NCBI RefSeq assembly: GCF_002224125.1
Contig: NZ_NCSM01000041.1
Coordinates: forward strand, 32,786-96,785
Direction: 5' to 3'
DNA: 64,000 nt
Origin: Streptomyces sp. NBS 14/10
GTDB lineage: Bacteria; Actinomycetota; Actinomycetes; Streptomycetales; Streptomycetaceae
In this document: positions 7,476-16,840 of the stretch, piece by piece
Position numbering within the stretch: the first letter of the stretch is position 1
Layout of the letters: each line of letters starts with the position of its first letter
The notes under the pieces: model-generated
What the model saw: only the letters and a program-made list of their open reading frames with translations
Told to the model about the DNA's origin: nothing
Databases searched by the model: none
Program-made: the position numbers and the translations under genes

Positions 7476-8363
7476 ATGCCGAAAGGGGATGTCATGCGGT
7501 ACGGCCCTGCGGTTCGCCGCCGCAAGCTCGGTGCGGAACTCCGCCGTCTGCGCGATCTCGCCGGACTCACCAGCGGCGAGGCCGCTCGCCGGGTGGGTTG
7601 GCACCAGTCGAAGGTAAGTCGGCTGGAGACCGGAAGCAGTGGAGCGAGACCGGCCGATGTGGTGCGGCTGCTGGATGTGTACGAGGTCGCGGACCCGGAG
7701 TTGCGCGCCCTGCTGGAGGCGTTGTGCGGTGGGGGCGCATCGGATCCCGAGGGGTCGCGGCGCGGCTGGTGGTACGCCTACCGCGATCTGCTGCCGCCCG
7801 CCTACCGGGATTTCATCAGCCTGGAGTCGGAGGCCTCGGCCGCGTCCACGCTGGAGACCACGGTGGTGCCGGGTCTGCTGCAGACCCCGGACTACGCGCG
7901 GGCGGTGACCCGCGCGGCGCTGCCGGATCTGCCCCGGCCTCAGGTGGACACGCTGGTGGAGGTGCGGATCGCGCGTCAGTCGGTGCTGCGCGGGGCGCGC
8001 CCGCTGCGGCTGCACGCGGTGCTCGACGAGGCGGCGCTGCGGCGCGAGGTAGGCGGACCCGGGGTGATGGCGGCCCAGCTGCGGCATCTCGCGGAGGTCG
8101 CGGCGTTGCCTCAAGTGCAGCTTCAGGTACTGCCGTTCTCCGCCGGAATGCCCATTGGCATCACTGGTCCTTTCATTATTTTTTCCTTTTCGCACATTAC
8201 TGATCTCGATGTTGTTGTTCTCGACCACTTGACGAGTAGCCTCTACTTGGAACGGAAAGAAGACCTCCGGGCGTACAGCGCCGCGTTCGACACGCTGCGG
8301 ACCAACGCCCTGACCGTCAAGGAATCGTTGACCTTCATCACCAAAATCGGGGGCGGCGCCTGA
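7476..8363 (+). CDS. XRE-family regulator with DUF5753 C-terminal domain
   Basis: A 295-residue protein. An N-terminal helix-turn-helix (residues 12-70, LRDLAGLTSGEAARRVGWHQSKVSRLE) is followed by the DUF5753 domain (about 105-285), including VVPGLLQTPDYARAV. This is the WhiJ/AbaA-like architecture of Streptomyces, usually paired with a DUF397 protein and an RsbW-like ATPase, as here. These sets influence development and antibiotic production. The stretch 8155-8260 is AT-rich and uses codons such as ATT, TTT and GTT that are rare in the rest of the window. ATG at 7476 is used; an internal ATG at 7494 is an alternative. Confidence 0.92.
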   Translation: MPKGDVMRYGPAVRRRKLGAELRRLRDLAGLTSGEAARRVGWHQSKVSRLETGSSGARPADVVRLLDVYEVADPELRALLEALCGGGASDPEGSRRGWWYAYRDLLPPAYRDFISLESEASAASTLETTVVPGLLQTPDYARAVTRAALPDLPRPQVDTLVEVRIARQSVLRGARPLRLHAVLDEAALRREVGGPGVMAAQLRHLAEVAALPQVQLQVLPFSAGMPIGITGPFIIFSFSHITDLDVVVLDHLTSSLYLERKEDLRAYSAAFDTLRTNALTVKESLTFITKIGGGA

Positions 8364-8372
8364 GGGGGCACC

Positions 8373-8630
8373 ATGTCCACAATGTCCTGGTCCCTACCCT
8401 GCGATTCGGCATTGCGCGATGCGCAATGGCGGCGCAGCAGCTACAGCACCGGAATGAACAACTGCGTGGAGACGGCTTCGATCCCGCCCGGCCTGCTGGC
8501 CGTGCGGGATTCGAAGAACACGTCCGGCCCCGCGCTGCTGTTCGTCCCGGACGTCTGGCTCACGTTCGTCGACGCGCTCCGGGGCGGCGCGCTCGACACC
8601 GGCGCGGCCACGCGCCAACGCGAGAGCTGA
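8373..8630 (+). CDS. DUF397 protein partner of the XRE regulator
   Basis: An 85-residue DUF397 protein with the family signature: W-R-R-S-S-Y-S (WRRSSYSTGMNNCVE), AVRDSKNTSGPALLF and a terminal W-L-T-F-V-D-A-L. It begins 9 bases after the XRE gene, so the two are certainly co-transcribed. DUF397 proteins are small partners of WhiJ-like regulators. The stop codon lies inside a GAGCT tandem repeat. Confidence 0.92.
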   Translation: MSTMSWSLPCDSALRDAQWRRSSYSTGMNNCVETASIPPGLLAVRDSKNTSGPALLFVPDVWLTFVDALRGGALDTGAATRQRES

Positions 8631-8642
8631 GCTGAGCTGAGC
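8624..8642. repeat. GAGCT tandem repeat over the DUF397 stop codon
   Basis: 3.8 copies of GAGCT. The stop codon (8628-8630) is inside it and TGA recurs every 5 bases. It lies between convergent genes; the bioF stop is at 8645. Confidence 0.85.
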
Positions 8643-8644
8643 CG

Positions 8645-9943
8645 TCAGGCGGTCGGCGCGGTCCGTACGATCGCGTCGGCCGCCTCCTCGATTTGCTGAT
8701 CGGTCAGATCCGCCCGGGCCGTCAGCCGTAGCCGGGAAATCCCGTCCGTGACGGACGGCGGGCGGAAGCAGCCGACGGCCAGCCCGGCCGCGCGGCAGTC
8801 CGCGGCCCACCGCACCGCCTGCTCGGGCGAGGGGGCCCGCACCGACACCACCGACGCGTCGGGCCGTACCGCGCTCAGCCCGGCGGCGGTGAGCCGTTCG
8901 TACAGCCCGGTGGCCAATGCGCGGGCGCGGGCGGCGCGCTCCGGCTCCCGGCGCAGCAGGCGCAGACTCGCCAGGGCGGCGCCCACGGCGGCCGGGTTGA
9001 GGCCGGTGTCGAAGATGAACGTCCGGGCGGAGTTGACCAGGTGTTCGATCACCCGGGCCGGTCCCAGAACGGCCCCGCCCTGACTGCCCAGCGCCTTGGA
9101 GAGCGTGACGGTCACGACCACGTCGGGCGCGCCCGCGAGCCCCGCGCCCTGCGGTGCGCCGCGCCCGCCGTCGCCGAGCACCCCGAAGCCATGCGCGTCA
9201 TCGATGACCAGGGCCGCGCCGTGCGCGCGGCAGGCGGCGGCGAGGGCGGGGAGCGGGGCGGCGTTCCCGTCGACGGAGAAGACGGAGTCGGTGACGACGA
9301 GCGCGCGGCGGCGCGGGCGCGCCTGGGCGCGCCGGGGCGTGTGCGCTGTCGTCTCCCCTGCGGTGTCGTCCCCTGCCGTCTTCGCCGCGGTGTCCGCTGC
9401 CGTCTCCGTTGAGGTGTCCGCCGCGGCGTGCGCTGCCGTCTCCGCCGCCGGAGAAGAAGCGGCTTCGAGGGCCTTGCGCACCGCCTCGGGGTCGGCGTGC
9501 GGAACGACGGCGACCTCGGCCCTGGACAGCCGGCAGCCGTCGATGAGCGAGGCGTGGTTGACCGCGTCGGACAGGACCAGGGCGTCACGACCGCTCAGCG
9601 CGGTGACGGCGGCGAGGTTCGCCGCGTAGCCGGACGAGAACACCAAGGCCGCCTCGAAGCCGCAGAAGGCAGCGAGCTCCGCCTCCAGCGTGGCGTGCAG
9701 CTCCGTATGCCCCGTAACGAGCCGGGACCCGGTCGAGCCCGCGCCCCAGCGGGCCGCCGCCGCGCCGGCCGCGGCCGTCACCTCCGGGTGCCTGGCCAGG
9801 CCCAGGTAGTCGTTGCCCGCGAGGTCGAGCAGCGGGGAGTCGGCGGGGCGGGGTTTGAGCGTGCGGACGAGTCCGGCGCGGCTCCGCCGTTCGCTCTGCT
9901 CGTCGATCCACTCGAACGGGTCGTCATGGCGATCCTGGGGCAT
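8645..9943 (-). CDS. bioF: 8-amino-7-oxononanoate synthase
   Basis: A 432-residue PLP-dependent alpha-oxoamine synthase that condenses pimeloyl-ACP/CoA with L-alanine, the first dedicated biotin-ring step. Visible motifs: [24 protein letters not shown]-type [22 protein letters not shown], and the PLP lysine in [11 protein letters not shown] (K283). Start MPQDRHDD at 9943; the longer open frame to 10096 runs into the intergenic inverted repeat. Residues about 162-211 are an Ala/Thr-rich insertion encoded by 12-bp-based repeats, which makes it longer than typical BioF (about 385). It is divergent from bioB. Confidence 0.95.
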   Translation of the reverse strand: MPQDRHDDPFEWIDEQSERRSRAGLVRTLKPRPADSPLLDLAGNDYLGLARHPEVTAAAGAAAARWGAGSTGSRLVTGHTELHATLEAELAAFCGFEAALVFSSGYAANLAAVTALSGRDALVLSDAVNHASLIDGCRLSRAEVAVVPHADPEAVRKALEAASSPAAETAAHAAADTSTETAADTAAKTAGDDTAGETTAHTPRRAQARPRRRALVVTDSVFSVDGNAAPLPALAAACRAHGAALVIDDAHGFGVLGDGGRGAPQGAGLAGAPDVVVTVTLSKALGSQGGAVLGPARVIEHLVNSARTFIFDTGLNPAAVGAALASLRLLRREPERAARARALATGLYERLTAAGLSAVRPDASVVSVRAPSPEQAVRWAADCRAAGLAVGCFRPPSVTDGISRLRLTARADLTDQQIEEAADAIVRTAPTA

Positions 9944-9975
9944 ACGCCGTCCCTGCCTTCCATGCACTGCAATCA

Positions 9976-10021
9976 CCACGCGGCGGAGCCGCAGATCGAT
10001 GCAGCCGGCTCCGCCGCGTGG
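9976..10021. repeat. 15-bp perfect inverted repeat in the bioF-bioB intergenic region
   Basis: Arms 9976-9990 and 10007-10021 (CCACGCGGCGGAGCC and its complement) are separated by 16 bases. Because bioF and bioB diverge it is not a terminator for either. It is 33 bases upstream of bioF, inside its presumed leader, and could be a regulatory hairpin. A second imperfect repeat (ACACACACC ... GGTGTTGTGT, 10091-10120) lies nearer bioB and is a candidate biotin-repressor site. Confidence 0.6.
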
Positions 10022-10164
10022 CAACCGGGCGCCAACTGTCGGGTCCCGATAGAACGTATCGGCGTCCATGCATGGGCAGGGTGTGGCAATACACACACCT
10101 GGAACGAGTGGTGTTGTGTGATCCCTCCTTTGCCCCGGACCCGGGCGCAGGGCAGGATCGGCCC

Positions 10165-11433
10165 ATGGAGCTGCTGAAGACGCTGGTGGACAAGGGGCTG
10201 CGGCGCGAGCTGCCGACCCGAGAAGAGGCCCTCGCCGTGCTGGCGACCGCCGACGACGATGTGCTCGACGTGGTGGCCGCGGCGGGCAAGGTGCGCCGCG
10301 CCTGGTTCGGGCGGCGGGTGAAGCTCAACTATCTGGTCAACCTCAAGTCCGGGCTGTGCCCCGAGGACTGCTCGTACTGCTCACAGCGGCTCGGCTCGCG
10401 CGCCGACATCCTCAAGTACACCTGGCTGAAGCCCGAGGAGGCCGCGGCCGCCGCGGTCGCGGGGGTCTCCGGCGGCGCCAAGCGGGTCTGTCTGGTCGCC
10501 AGCGGGCGCGGCCCGACGGACCGGGACGTCGAGCGGGTCTCCCGGACCATCGAGGCGATCAAGGAAGAGAACGAAGGCGTCGAGGTGTGCGCCTGCCTCG
10601 GCCTGCTCTCCGACGGGCAGGCGGCGCGGCTGCGGGAGGCGGGCGCCGACGCGTACAACCACAACCTCAACACCTCGGAAGCCACGTACGGGGACATCAC
10701 CACCACCCACACCTACGCCGACCGGGTGACGACCGTCCAGCAGGCCCAGGCGGCGGGCATGTCCGCCTGCTCCGGGCTGATCGCGGGCATGGGCGAGACG
10801 GACGAGGACCTGGTCGACGTGGTCTTCTCGCTCCGCGAGCTGGACCCCGACTCGGTCCCGGTCAACTTCCTCATCCCCATCGAGGGCACCCCGCTCGCCG
10901 AGGAGTGGCAACTCACCCCGCAGCGCTGTCTGCGGATCCTGGCGATGGTGCGGTTCGTCTGCCCGGACGTCGAGGTACGGCTCGCGGGCGGACGGGAGAT
11001 CCATCTGCGCTCGCTGCAGCCGCTGGCCCTGCACCTGGCGAACTCGATCTTCCTGGGCGACTATCTGACCACCGAGGGCCAGGCCGGCAAGGACGACCTC
11101 GCGATGATCGCCGACGCCGGCTTCGAGGTGGAGGGCACGGATACGACGACGCTGCCCACCCACCGGGCCGACGCGCTGGCGGCGGCACGGGCGGGCTGCG
11201 GTTCGCACGGCGGTGCTGAGGGGGAGGCCGAGGGCGCGGGCTGCGGCTCGGCGGGCGAGGGCTGCGCGCCGTGCGGCGAGGCGGCGGGGACGGCCGAGGG
11301 GGCCGGAGCCGACGCGGGAGCCGAGCCCGCACCCGCCGCCGTACCCGCCGGCGCGCCGGCCGCAGGCGCCCGCACCGATCTGGTCGCCGTGCGCCGCCGT
11401 GGCGTGGGCACGGACCTGCCGCCCAATGCCTGA
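10165..11433 (+). CDS. bioB: Biotin synthase
   Basis: A 422-residue radical-SAM enzyme that inserts sulfur into dethiobiotin. The CxxxCxxC cluster motif is C65-PED-C69-SY-C72, followed by [11 protein letters not shown] and the GMGE motif are present. BioB is usually about 350 residues; here the C-terminus carries a Gly/Ala/Cys-rich tail (about 350-422, with CGSHGG and GCAPCGE clusters) of unknown role. The start at 10165 is supported by the domain; in-frame upstream codons would translate the divergent promoter region. It overlaps bioA by 8 bases. Confidence 0.96.
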   Translation: MELLKTLVDKGLRRELPTREEALAVLATADDDVLDVVAAAGKVRRAWFGRRVKLNYLVNLKSGLCPEDCSYCSQRLGSRADILKYTWLKPEEAAAAAVAGVSGGAKRVCLVASGRGPTDRDVERVSRTIEAIKEENEGVEVCACLGLLSDGQAARLREAGADAYNHNLNTSEATYGDITTTHTYADRVTTVQQAQAAGMSACSGLIAGMGETDEDLVDVVFSLRELDPDSVPVNFLIPIEGTPLAEEWQLTPQRCLRILAMVRFVCPDVEVRLAGGREIHLRSLQPLALHLANSIFLGDYLTTEGQAGKDDLAMIADAGFEVEGTDTTTLPTHRADALAAARAGCGSHGGAEGEAEGAGCGSAGEGCAPCGEAAGTAEGAGADAGAEPAPAAVPAGAPAAGARTDLVAVRRRGVGTDLPPNA

Positions 11434-12760
11434 GCCGCAGCTGACGCCCGGCAAACCGCTGACGCCCGGCGAACTGCTGGCCCTGGACCGGCGGCATGTC
11501 TGGCATCCGTACGGGCCGATGCCCGGCCGCCAGGACCCGCTGATCGTGGAGTCGGCCGCCGGGGTCAGGCTGCGCCTGGCCGAACCGGCGGAGGGCCGAC
11601 GGGAGTTGGTCGACGGGATGTCGTCGTGGTGGTCCGCCATCCACGGCTACAACCACCCGGTGCTCAACGACGCGGCGCGCGCCCAGCTGGACCGGATGAG
11701 CCATGTGATGTTCGGCGGGCTCACCCACGAGCCCGCCGTACGGCTGGCCGCCCGCCTCGTGGAGATCACCCCCGAGCCGCTTGAACACGTCTTCCTCGCC
11801 GACTCCGGCTCGGTCTCGGTCGAGGTCGCGGTCAAGATGTGCCTGCAGTACTGGCGCTCGCTCGGCCGCCCCGACAAGCGGCGGCTGCTCACCTGGCGCG
11901 GCGGCTACCACGGCGACACCTGGCAGCCGATGGCGGTGTGCGACCCGGACGGCGGTATGCACCACCTGTGGTCGGGCCTGCTGCCCCGTCAGCTCTTCGC
12001 CGACGCGCCCCCGCCCGGTTTCGACGCCCCGCCGGACCCCGCGTACGAGGCGCAGCTGCGCGACCTGGTCGCCCGCCACGCCCATGAGCTGGCCGCGGTG
12101 ATCGTCGAACCGGTGGTGCAGGGCGCGGGCGGGATGCGGTTCCACTCCCCCGGCCTGCTGCGGGTGCTGCGCGAGGCCTGCGACGAGCACGACGTCCTGC
12201 TGGTCTTCGACGAGATCGCCACCGGCTTCGGCCGTACGGGCGAACTCTTCGCGGCCGGACACGCGGGCGTCAGCCCCGATGTGATGTGCCTGGGCAAGGC
12301 GCTCACCGGCGGGTATATGACACTCGCCGCCACGCTGTGCACCCCGCGCGTGGCGGACGGCATCTCGCGCGGCGAGCTCCCGGTGCTCGCCCACGGCCCG
12401 ACGTTCATGGGCAACCCCCTGGCGACCGCCGTCGCGCTCGCCTCGATCGACCTGCTGCTCGGCCACGACTGGCGACAGGAGATCAAGCGCATCGAGGCCG
12501 GGCTGCGGGACGGCCTGGCCGCCACGGCCGAACTGCCCGGCGTCCGCGACGTCCGGGTCCTCGGCGCCATCGGCGTCGTCCAGCTCGACCACGCGCTCGA
12601 CGGGGCGGGCATGGCGGCGGCGACCCGCGCGGCGGTACGGGAGGGCGTATGGCTGCGGCCGTTCCGCGACCTGCTGTACACGATGCCGCCGTACATCACG
12701 AGCGACGACGATGTGGCCCGCATCTGCGCGGCGTTGCACGCGGCGGCCCGCGCGGGTTGA
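11426..12760 (+). CDS. bioA: Adenosylmethionine-8-amino-7-oxononanoate aminotransferase
   Basis: A 444-residue class-III PLP aminotransferase converting KAPA to DAPA with S-adenosylmethionine as amino donor. The N-terminal HVWHPYGPM and [16 protein letters not shown] are BioA-specific; the PLP lysine is K291 in [14 protein letters not shown] at 11426 overlaps the end of bioB, implying translational coupling. bioD follows after 92 bases. Confidence 0.96.
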   Translation: MPEPQLTPGKPLTPGELLALDRRHVWHPYGPMPGRQDPLIVESAAGVRLRLAEPAEGRRELVDGMSSWWSAIHGYNHPVLNDAARAQLDRMSHVMFGGLTHEPAVRLAARLVEITPEPLEHVFLADSGSVSVEVAVKMCLQYWRSLGRPDKRRLLTWRGGYHGDTWQPMAVCDPDGGMHHLWSGLLPRQLFADAPPPGFDAPPDPAYEAQLRDLVARHAHELAAVIVEPVVQGAGGMRFHSPGLLRVLREACDEHDVLLVFDEIATGFGRTGELFAAGHAGVSPDVMCLGKALTGGYMTLAATLCTPRVADGISRGELPVLAHGPTFMGNPLATAVALASIDLLLGHDWRQEIKRIEAGLRDGLAATAELPGVRDVRVLGAIGVVQLDHALDGAGMAAATRAAVREGVWLRPFRDLLYTMPPYITSDDDVARICAALHAAARAG

Positions 12761-12852
12761 CCCGGCACAGCCGAAGGCCCGCGAGCGGGGCTCGGGTGCG
12801 GCGAGCCCGCCGCGACAGTCCGCTCACGCACGACACCGAAAGGCGCGACCAC

Positions 12853-13566
12853 ATGCCCGTACTCGTCATCACCGGCACCGGCACCGAAATCGGCAAGACC
12901 ATCACCACCGCGGCCGTCGCCGCCACCGCGCTGGCCGCCGGCCGGTCCGTGGCGGTGCTCAAGCCGGCGCAGACGGGGGTTCGGGCGGACGAGCCCGGGG
13001 ACGCGTCGGAGGTGGCTCGGCTGGCGGGGGCGGTGACGCAGCTGGAACTCGCGCGCTACCCGGACCCGTTGGCCCCGGTCACCGCGGCCCGCCGGGCCGG
13101 ACGCGCCCCGGTGCGCCCGTACGAGGTGGCCGAGGCGGCGGGGAAGCTGGCCGCCGAGCACGATCTGGTGCTCGTGGAGGGCGCGGGCGGGCTGCTGGTG
13201 CGGTTCGACGAGGAGGGCGGCACGCTCGCGGACGCGGCCCGGCTGCTGGGCGCGCCCGTGCTGGTCGTTGTGCACGCGGGCCTGGGCACGCTCAACACGA
13301 CAACACTGACGGCGGAGGCGCTGCGCGCCAGGGGCCTCGACTGCCCGGGCGTCGTGATCGGCAGCTGGCCCAAGGCCCCGGATCTCGCGGACCGCTGCAA
13401 CCTCGCGGATCTGCCGGAGGCGGCGGGCGCCCCCCTGCTGGGCGCCCTCCCCCAAGGCGCGGCGGCCCTCCAGCCCGCCGACTTCCGCGCCGCGGCCCCC
13501 GGCTGGCTGGCGCCCGAACTCGACGGGGCCTGGAGCGCGGAGCGGTTCACAACCGCGCAAGGCTGA
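12853..13566 (+). CDS. bioD: Dethiobiotin synthetase
   Basis: A 237-residue ATP-dependent carboxylase closing the ureido ring of biotin. It has the P-loop TGTGTEIGKT (residues 7-16), KPAQTG with its substrate-binding residues and VEGAGGLLVRF. ACCGAAAGGC precedes the ATG at 12853. Last gene of the bioBAD operon, ending just before a strong bidirectional terminator. Confidence 0.96.
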   Translation: MPVLVITGTGTEIGKTITTAAVAATALAAGRSVAVLKPAQTGVRADEPGDASEVARLAGAVTQLELARYPDPLAPVTAARRAGRAPVRPYEVAEAAGKLAAEHDLVLVEGAGGLLVRFDEEGGTLADAARLLGAPVLVVVHAGLGTLNTTTLTAEALRARGLDCPGVVIGSWPKAPDLADRCNLADLPEAAGAPLLGALPQGAAALQPADFRAAAPGWLAPELDGAWSAERFTTAQG

Positions 13567-13570
13567 CCGT

Positions 13571-13625
13571 ACGGCGGGGCGCACGCGACGGCGGGGCGCA
13601 CGCGATGATCGTGTGCGCCCCGCCG
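13571..13625. terminator. Strong hairpin between bioD and the GH3 gene
   Basis: An 18-bp stem (13589-13606 with 13608-13625; one mismatch) sits between two convergent genes and can end both transcripts. Its left arm is preceded by a direct copy (13571-13587), so this is also a repeat starting just after a stop codon. No T-tract, as usual in high-GC actinobacteria. Confidence 0.75.
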
Positions 13626-13654
13626 ACTCACCCCCGTCCCCCGCCCCCGCGGCC

Positions 13655-16168
13655 TCACTCCGCAGCGCGGTAGGCCGCCGTCAACTTCCGCAGCGCCCCC
13701 GCCACATCCCCGCCGAGCAGCAGATGGTCCGCCTCGGCGAAGGGTTTCGCCACCGCCGGGGTGATCTTCTGGCCGACCCGGTCCTGGACCAGGAGCCGCG
13801 CGGCCGTGGCAGTCGCACGCCCCTCCCCTGCGGCCTTCGCCTCACCGGGCGCGCGGGCCGAGGTCGTCAGCCCCCACCCGTACGGGTACTGCGGGTCGTA
13901 CGCCGCGTCGCCCACGTTGATCGGCAGCTGCGCCTCGGACTTGGGCCAGGTCACCGGCAGTTGCCCGGTGAAGGCCCGCTTGCCGTAGAGGACGTCGGCG
14001 ACGCCGTCACCCTCCGTGCCGGGCAGCCAGGACGCGACGAGGGCGTCGATGTCCCCCAGCCGGTCGCCGATGAGCTGCGGACGCCCGGAGACGATCAGCA
14101 CCGCGCACCTCATGGCGCCGCACACCCGGTCCACCGCGGCCTGGTCGGCGTCGGACAGCCGCAGGTCATGGCCGTTGCCGACGTCTCCCGCCCCCTCGGC
14201 GTACGGGGTCTCGCCGACGACCACGACCCCGGCGTCGTATCCGTCCGTCGGGGCGGAGGCGTCCTTGGAGTAGGTGATGGCCGAGTCCGCGGCCGCCTTC
14301 CGCATGCCCTCCAGGATCGTGGTGCCCTCGGTGTGCCGGCCGGAGGAGCCCTGCCAGGTGATGGTCCAGCCGCCGGTCTGGTTGCCGAGGTCGTCGGCGT
14401 TGGACCCGGCGACGTACACCTTCTGGGAGGGCTTCAGGGGCAGCACCCCGCCGGCGTTCTTCAGCAGCACCTGCGACTTCGCGACCGCCTCGCGGGCGAC
14501 GGCCCGATGCTCTGCCGAGCCGATCCGGTCGAGGTTGGAGGTATCAGTGCTGTCGGTGTACGGCTTCTCGAAGAGGCCGAGCCGGAACTTGGCCGTCAGG
14601 ATGCGGGAGACCGCGTCGTCGATCCGGGCCCGGCTGATCCGGCCGGCCTTCACCTCATCGACGAGCGTGGCGTGGAAGTTCTTGTACGCCGTGGGCACCA
14701 TGATCATGTCCACCCCGGCGTTCACGGAGGTACGGACGTCGCTCGGGTAGTCGCCGGGGATCTGGTCGATGGCCTGCCAGTCGCTGATGACGAAGCCCTC
14801 GAAGCCCATCCGGTCCTTCAGCACGCCGTTGATCATCGCCCCGTCGGCGTGCGTCTTGAGCGGCGCCTGACCGTCGCCGAGGACGTCGAGCGAGGAGAAC
14901 GAGGGCATGACCGTGCCCACCCCGCGGTCCACGGCCTCCCGGAACGGCGCGAGGTGGACCTTCTCCAGCTCCTCGCGGGTGACCTTGGTGACGCCCTGGT
15001 CGATGGTGTAGCCGCCGGTGGTCGAGGAGCCGTACTCCGTACCGCCGTCCCCCACGAAGTGCTTGGCGGTGGTCAGCACCTTGTCGCGGCGGTCGAGATC
15101 CCTGCCGCTCGGCGCGCCCTGCATGCCCTTGATGACCGTCTCCATGGCCGTGACCAGCGCCGGGTCCTCGCCGAAGGACTCGTACGCCCGTCCCCACCGC
15201 TCGTCGCGCGATACGCATACGCAGGGCGCGAAGTCCCAGGGGACGCCGGTGGCGCGCACCTCGGAGGCGGTGACCGCGCCGGTCTTCTCGGCCAGCCGGG
15301 GGTCGCGGGTGGCGCCGAGGCCGATGTTGTGCGGCATGATCGTCGTCCCGACGACGTTGTTGTGGCCGTGGACCGCGTCCACGCCGTAGACCAGCGGGAT
15401 CTGGAAGCGGGTGGCCTGGGCGCGCAGTTGGAAGGCGTCCACCATCCGCGCCCAGGCGGCGGGCGTGTTGGGGGTGGGCGCCGACCCGCCGCCGGACAGC
15501 AGGGAGCCGAGGTTGTAGTCGGCGATGTCGCCCGGCGCGGTGAGCGCGTCGCGCTCGGCCTGGGTCATCTGCCCGGCTTTCTCCTCGAGCGACATCCGGG
15601 ACAGCAGGTCCTGCACGCGCTGCCGCACGGGGAGCTCTGGGTCGAGGTACGGCAGTCCGTGCGCGTCGATCACGACCCGTGGCGTCTCGGCGGGGGCCTT
15701 GGCCCCGGAGACGGTGAGCTGGAGCGGAACGGTCTCGGCCGGTTCGGCGCCGCCGCCTCTCGCGGTGACGACCTCGACGGTGCGGGAGGTGCCGGAGGCG
15801 GTGCCGGCCGGGAAGGTCACGCTGCCCTCGACGGGCCGGTAGTCCGCGCCGGGAGTGGCGGTGCCGCCGTCCCCCTCGGTGGTGTAGTCGACGGTGACGG
15901 GTTCGTCGAGCGGCCCGGAGCCGGTGGTGGCGACGGAGATCCTGACCTTGGCGGTCACGCCCTCCTTGACCGGGTGGACGGCCGCGTCCGTGATCACCCG
16001 TGCCTTGAGCGAGCTGTCGGCCGCGACCGCGGCCCCTCCCGTGAGGGGCAGTAAGGCGGCGCCGACCGCCCCGGCGAGGAACGACGTTGCCGTGGATCCG
16101 AATCTTCCGTGCTGTCTTCGCTGTCTTCTCTGGCTGCGCTGTCTTCTCTGACTGCGCTGACCTGGCAT
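13655..16168 (-). CDS. Secreted glycoside hydrolase family 3 enzyme with Calx-beta-like domain
   Basis: An 837-residue exported GH3 protein (beta-glucosidase/exo-glucanase type). Residues 1-50 form an unusual Arg/Gln-rich leader (RSQRRQ repeats) then a hydrophobic signal segment. Residues 55-150 match a Calx-beta domain (DYTTEGDGGTATPGADY). The GH3 barrel follows with KHFVGDGG, and the nucleophile Asp is D463 in GFVISDW; the second GH3 domain contains GETPYAEG and SGRP. Start at 16168 with GAAGGAGC upstream. The substrate is probably beta-glucan or cellodextrin; sequence alone does not settle it. Monocistronic. Confidence 0.93.
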   Translation of the reverse strand: MPGQRSQRRQRSQRRQRRQHGRFGSTATSFLAGAVGAALLPLTGGAAVAADSSLKARVITDAAVHPVKEGVTAKVRISVATTGSGPLDEPVTVDYTTEGDGGTATPGADYRPVEGSVTFPAGTASGTSRTVEVVTARGGGAEPAETVPLQLTVSGAKAPAETPRVVIDAHGLPYLDPELPVRQRVQDLLSRMSLEEKAGQMTQAERDALTAPGDIADYNLGSLLSGGGSAPTPNTPAAWARMVDAFQLRAQATRFQIPLVYGVDAVHGHNNVVGTTIMPHNIGLGATRDPRLAEKTGAVTASEVRATGVPWDFAPCVCVSRDERWGRAYESFGEDPALVTAMETVIKGMQGAPSGRDLDRRDKVLTTAKHFVGDGGTEYGSSTTGGYTIDQGVTKVTREELEKVHLAPFREAVDRGVGTVMPSFSSLDVLGDGQAPLKTHADGAMINGVLKDRMGFEGFVISDWQAIDQIPGDYPSDVRTSVNAGVDMIMVPTAYKNFHATLVDEVKAGRISRARIDDAVSRILTAKFRLGLFEKPYTDSTDTSNLDRIGSAEHRAVAREAVAKSQVLLKNAGGVLPLKPSQKVYVAGSNADDLGNQTGGWTITWQGSSGRHTEGTTILEGMRKAAADSAITYSKDASAPTDGYDAGVVVVGETPYAEGAGDVGNGHDLRLSDADQAAVDRVCGAMRCAVLIVSGRPQLIGDRLGDIDALVASWLPGTEGDGVADVLYGKRAFTGQLPVTWPKSEAQLPINVGDAAYDPQYPYGWGLTTSARAPGEAKAAGEGRATATAARLLVQDRVGQKITPAVAKPFAEADHLLLGGDVAGALRKLTAAYRAAE

Positions 16169-16236
16169 CGCGGCTCCTTCGGCTGGATGCACAGATCCTG
16201 GGCCGATGTGCCGCCCCGATCGCGGCGGCACGCCGC

Positions 16237-16608
16237 TCAGGCGCTCCAGCTGCGCAGCTCGGCGGCGATGGTGTGGACGTCGGCGGTGCCGTCCTTGACC
16301 AGGCGCGCCAGGTCGCGGACGCGCTCGGGGGTGGTGGCGATCGCCAGCCCGCTGGCGATGAGATACGCGTACGCGACGGCCGACGCGAACAGCGCGTTCG
16401 ACCGCTCCAGGGCGGGCACCAGCAGAAGCAGCTGCAGCAGGGCGGCGGCCCTGGTCTGCGGGTCGGTGTAGATGGGCGTGCCGAATATCTCGGCTTCATG
16501 TCTGCTGACGGCGGCGACCAGCGCGCCGTAGTCGGTGACCTGCGGGTCTCCGGGGGTGCTGCGCTCCGCGACCATCAACAGCCAGGCGAGGTCGATCCGC
16601 ACATTCAA
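16237..16608 (-). CDS. Fic/Doc-family toxin-like protein with degenerate active site
   Basis: A 123-residue helical protein that aligns in length and pattern with Doc: an early DYGALVAAVSRHEAEIFG segment, TDPQTRAAALLQLLLL, and a late VHTIAAELRSW. Where Doc has H-x-F-x-x-x-N-K-R-T-A-L the sequence reads PALERSNALFASA, so the catalytic His and the N-K-R phosphate-binding residues are missing. Its start overlaps the RHH antitoxin stop by 4 bases (ATGA), as in a toxin-antitoxin operon. It may be a divergent toxin with different chemistry, or an inactivated one. Confidence 0.7.
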   Translation of the reverse strand: MNVRIDLAWLLMVAERSTPGDPQVTDYGALVAAVSRHEAEIFGTPIYTDPQTRAAALLQLLLLVPALERSNALFASAVAYAYLIASGLAIATTPERVRDLARLVKDGTADVHTIAAELRSWSA

Positions 16609-16832
16609 GAGCGCGCCTCGCCCTCCTTGCCGAACTCCTCGTCGAATACGGTCCGGTACTGCTTCATGAAGTCGGCGGCAGCCTCCACGAAGGTATGGCC
16701 CACCTCTCCGGCGTCCTTGCGGACGAGCTCTTCGATGTAGCGGTTCATGCTCATGCCCCGCTGCAGCGCGCGCTCCCGCGCCACCTCCGCGGTGGCCTCG
16801 TCGACCCGGACGTTCAGCTGTGTCTTCGCCAC
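16605..16832 (-). CDS. Ribbon-helix-helix antitoxin
   Basis: A 75-residue protein. The N-terminal strand and helices (KTQLNVRVDEATAEVARERA then GMSMNRYIEELVRKD) are an Arc/CopG-type DNA-binding domain, and the C-terminal 30 residues are an amphipathic, acidic toxin-binding tail. It is first in a two-gene operon with the Fic-like protein, stop and start overlapping. An inverted repeat 9 bases upstream (16841-16860) is its likely operator. Confidence 0.85.
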   Translation of the reverse strand: MAKTQLNVRVDEATAEVARERALQRGMSMNRYIEELVRKDAGEVGHTFVEAAADFMKQYRTVFDEEFGKEGEARS

Positions 16833-16840
16833 GGCCTCAC

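Noticed and set aside
13613..16054. 813-residue plus-strand open frame antisense to the GH3 gene
   Set aside because: Shadow; the minus-strand reading has signal peptide, Calx-beta and GH3 motifs.
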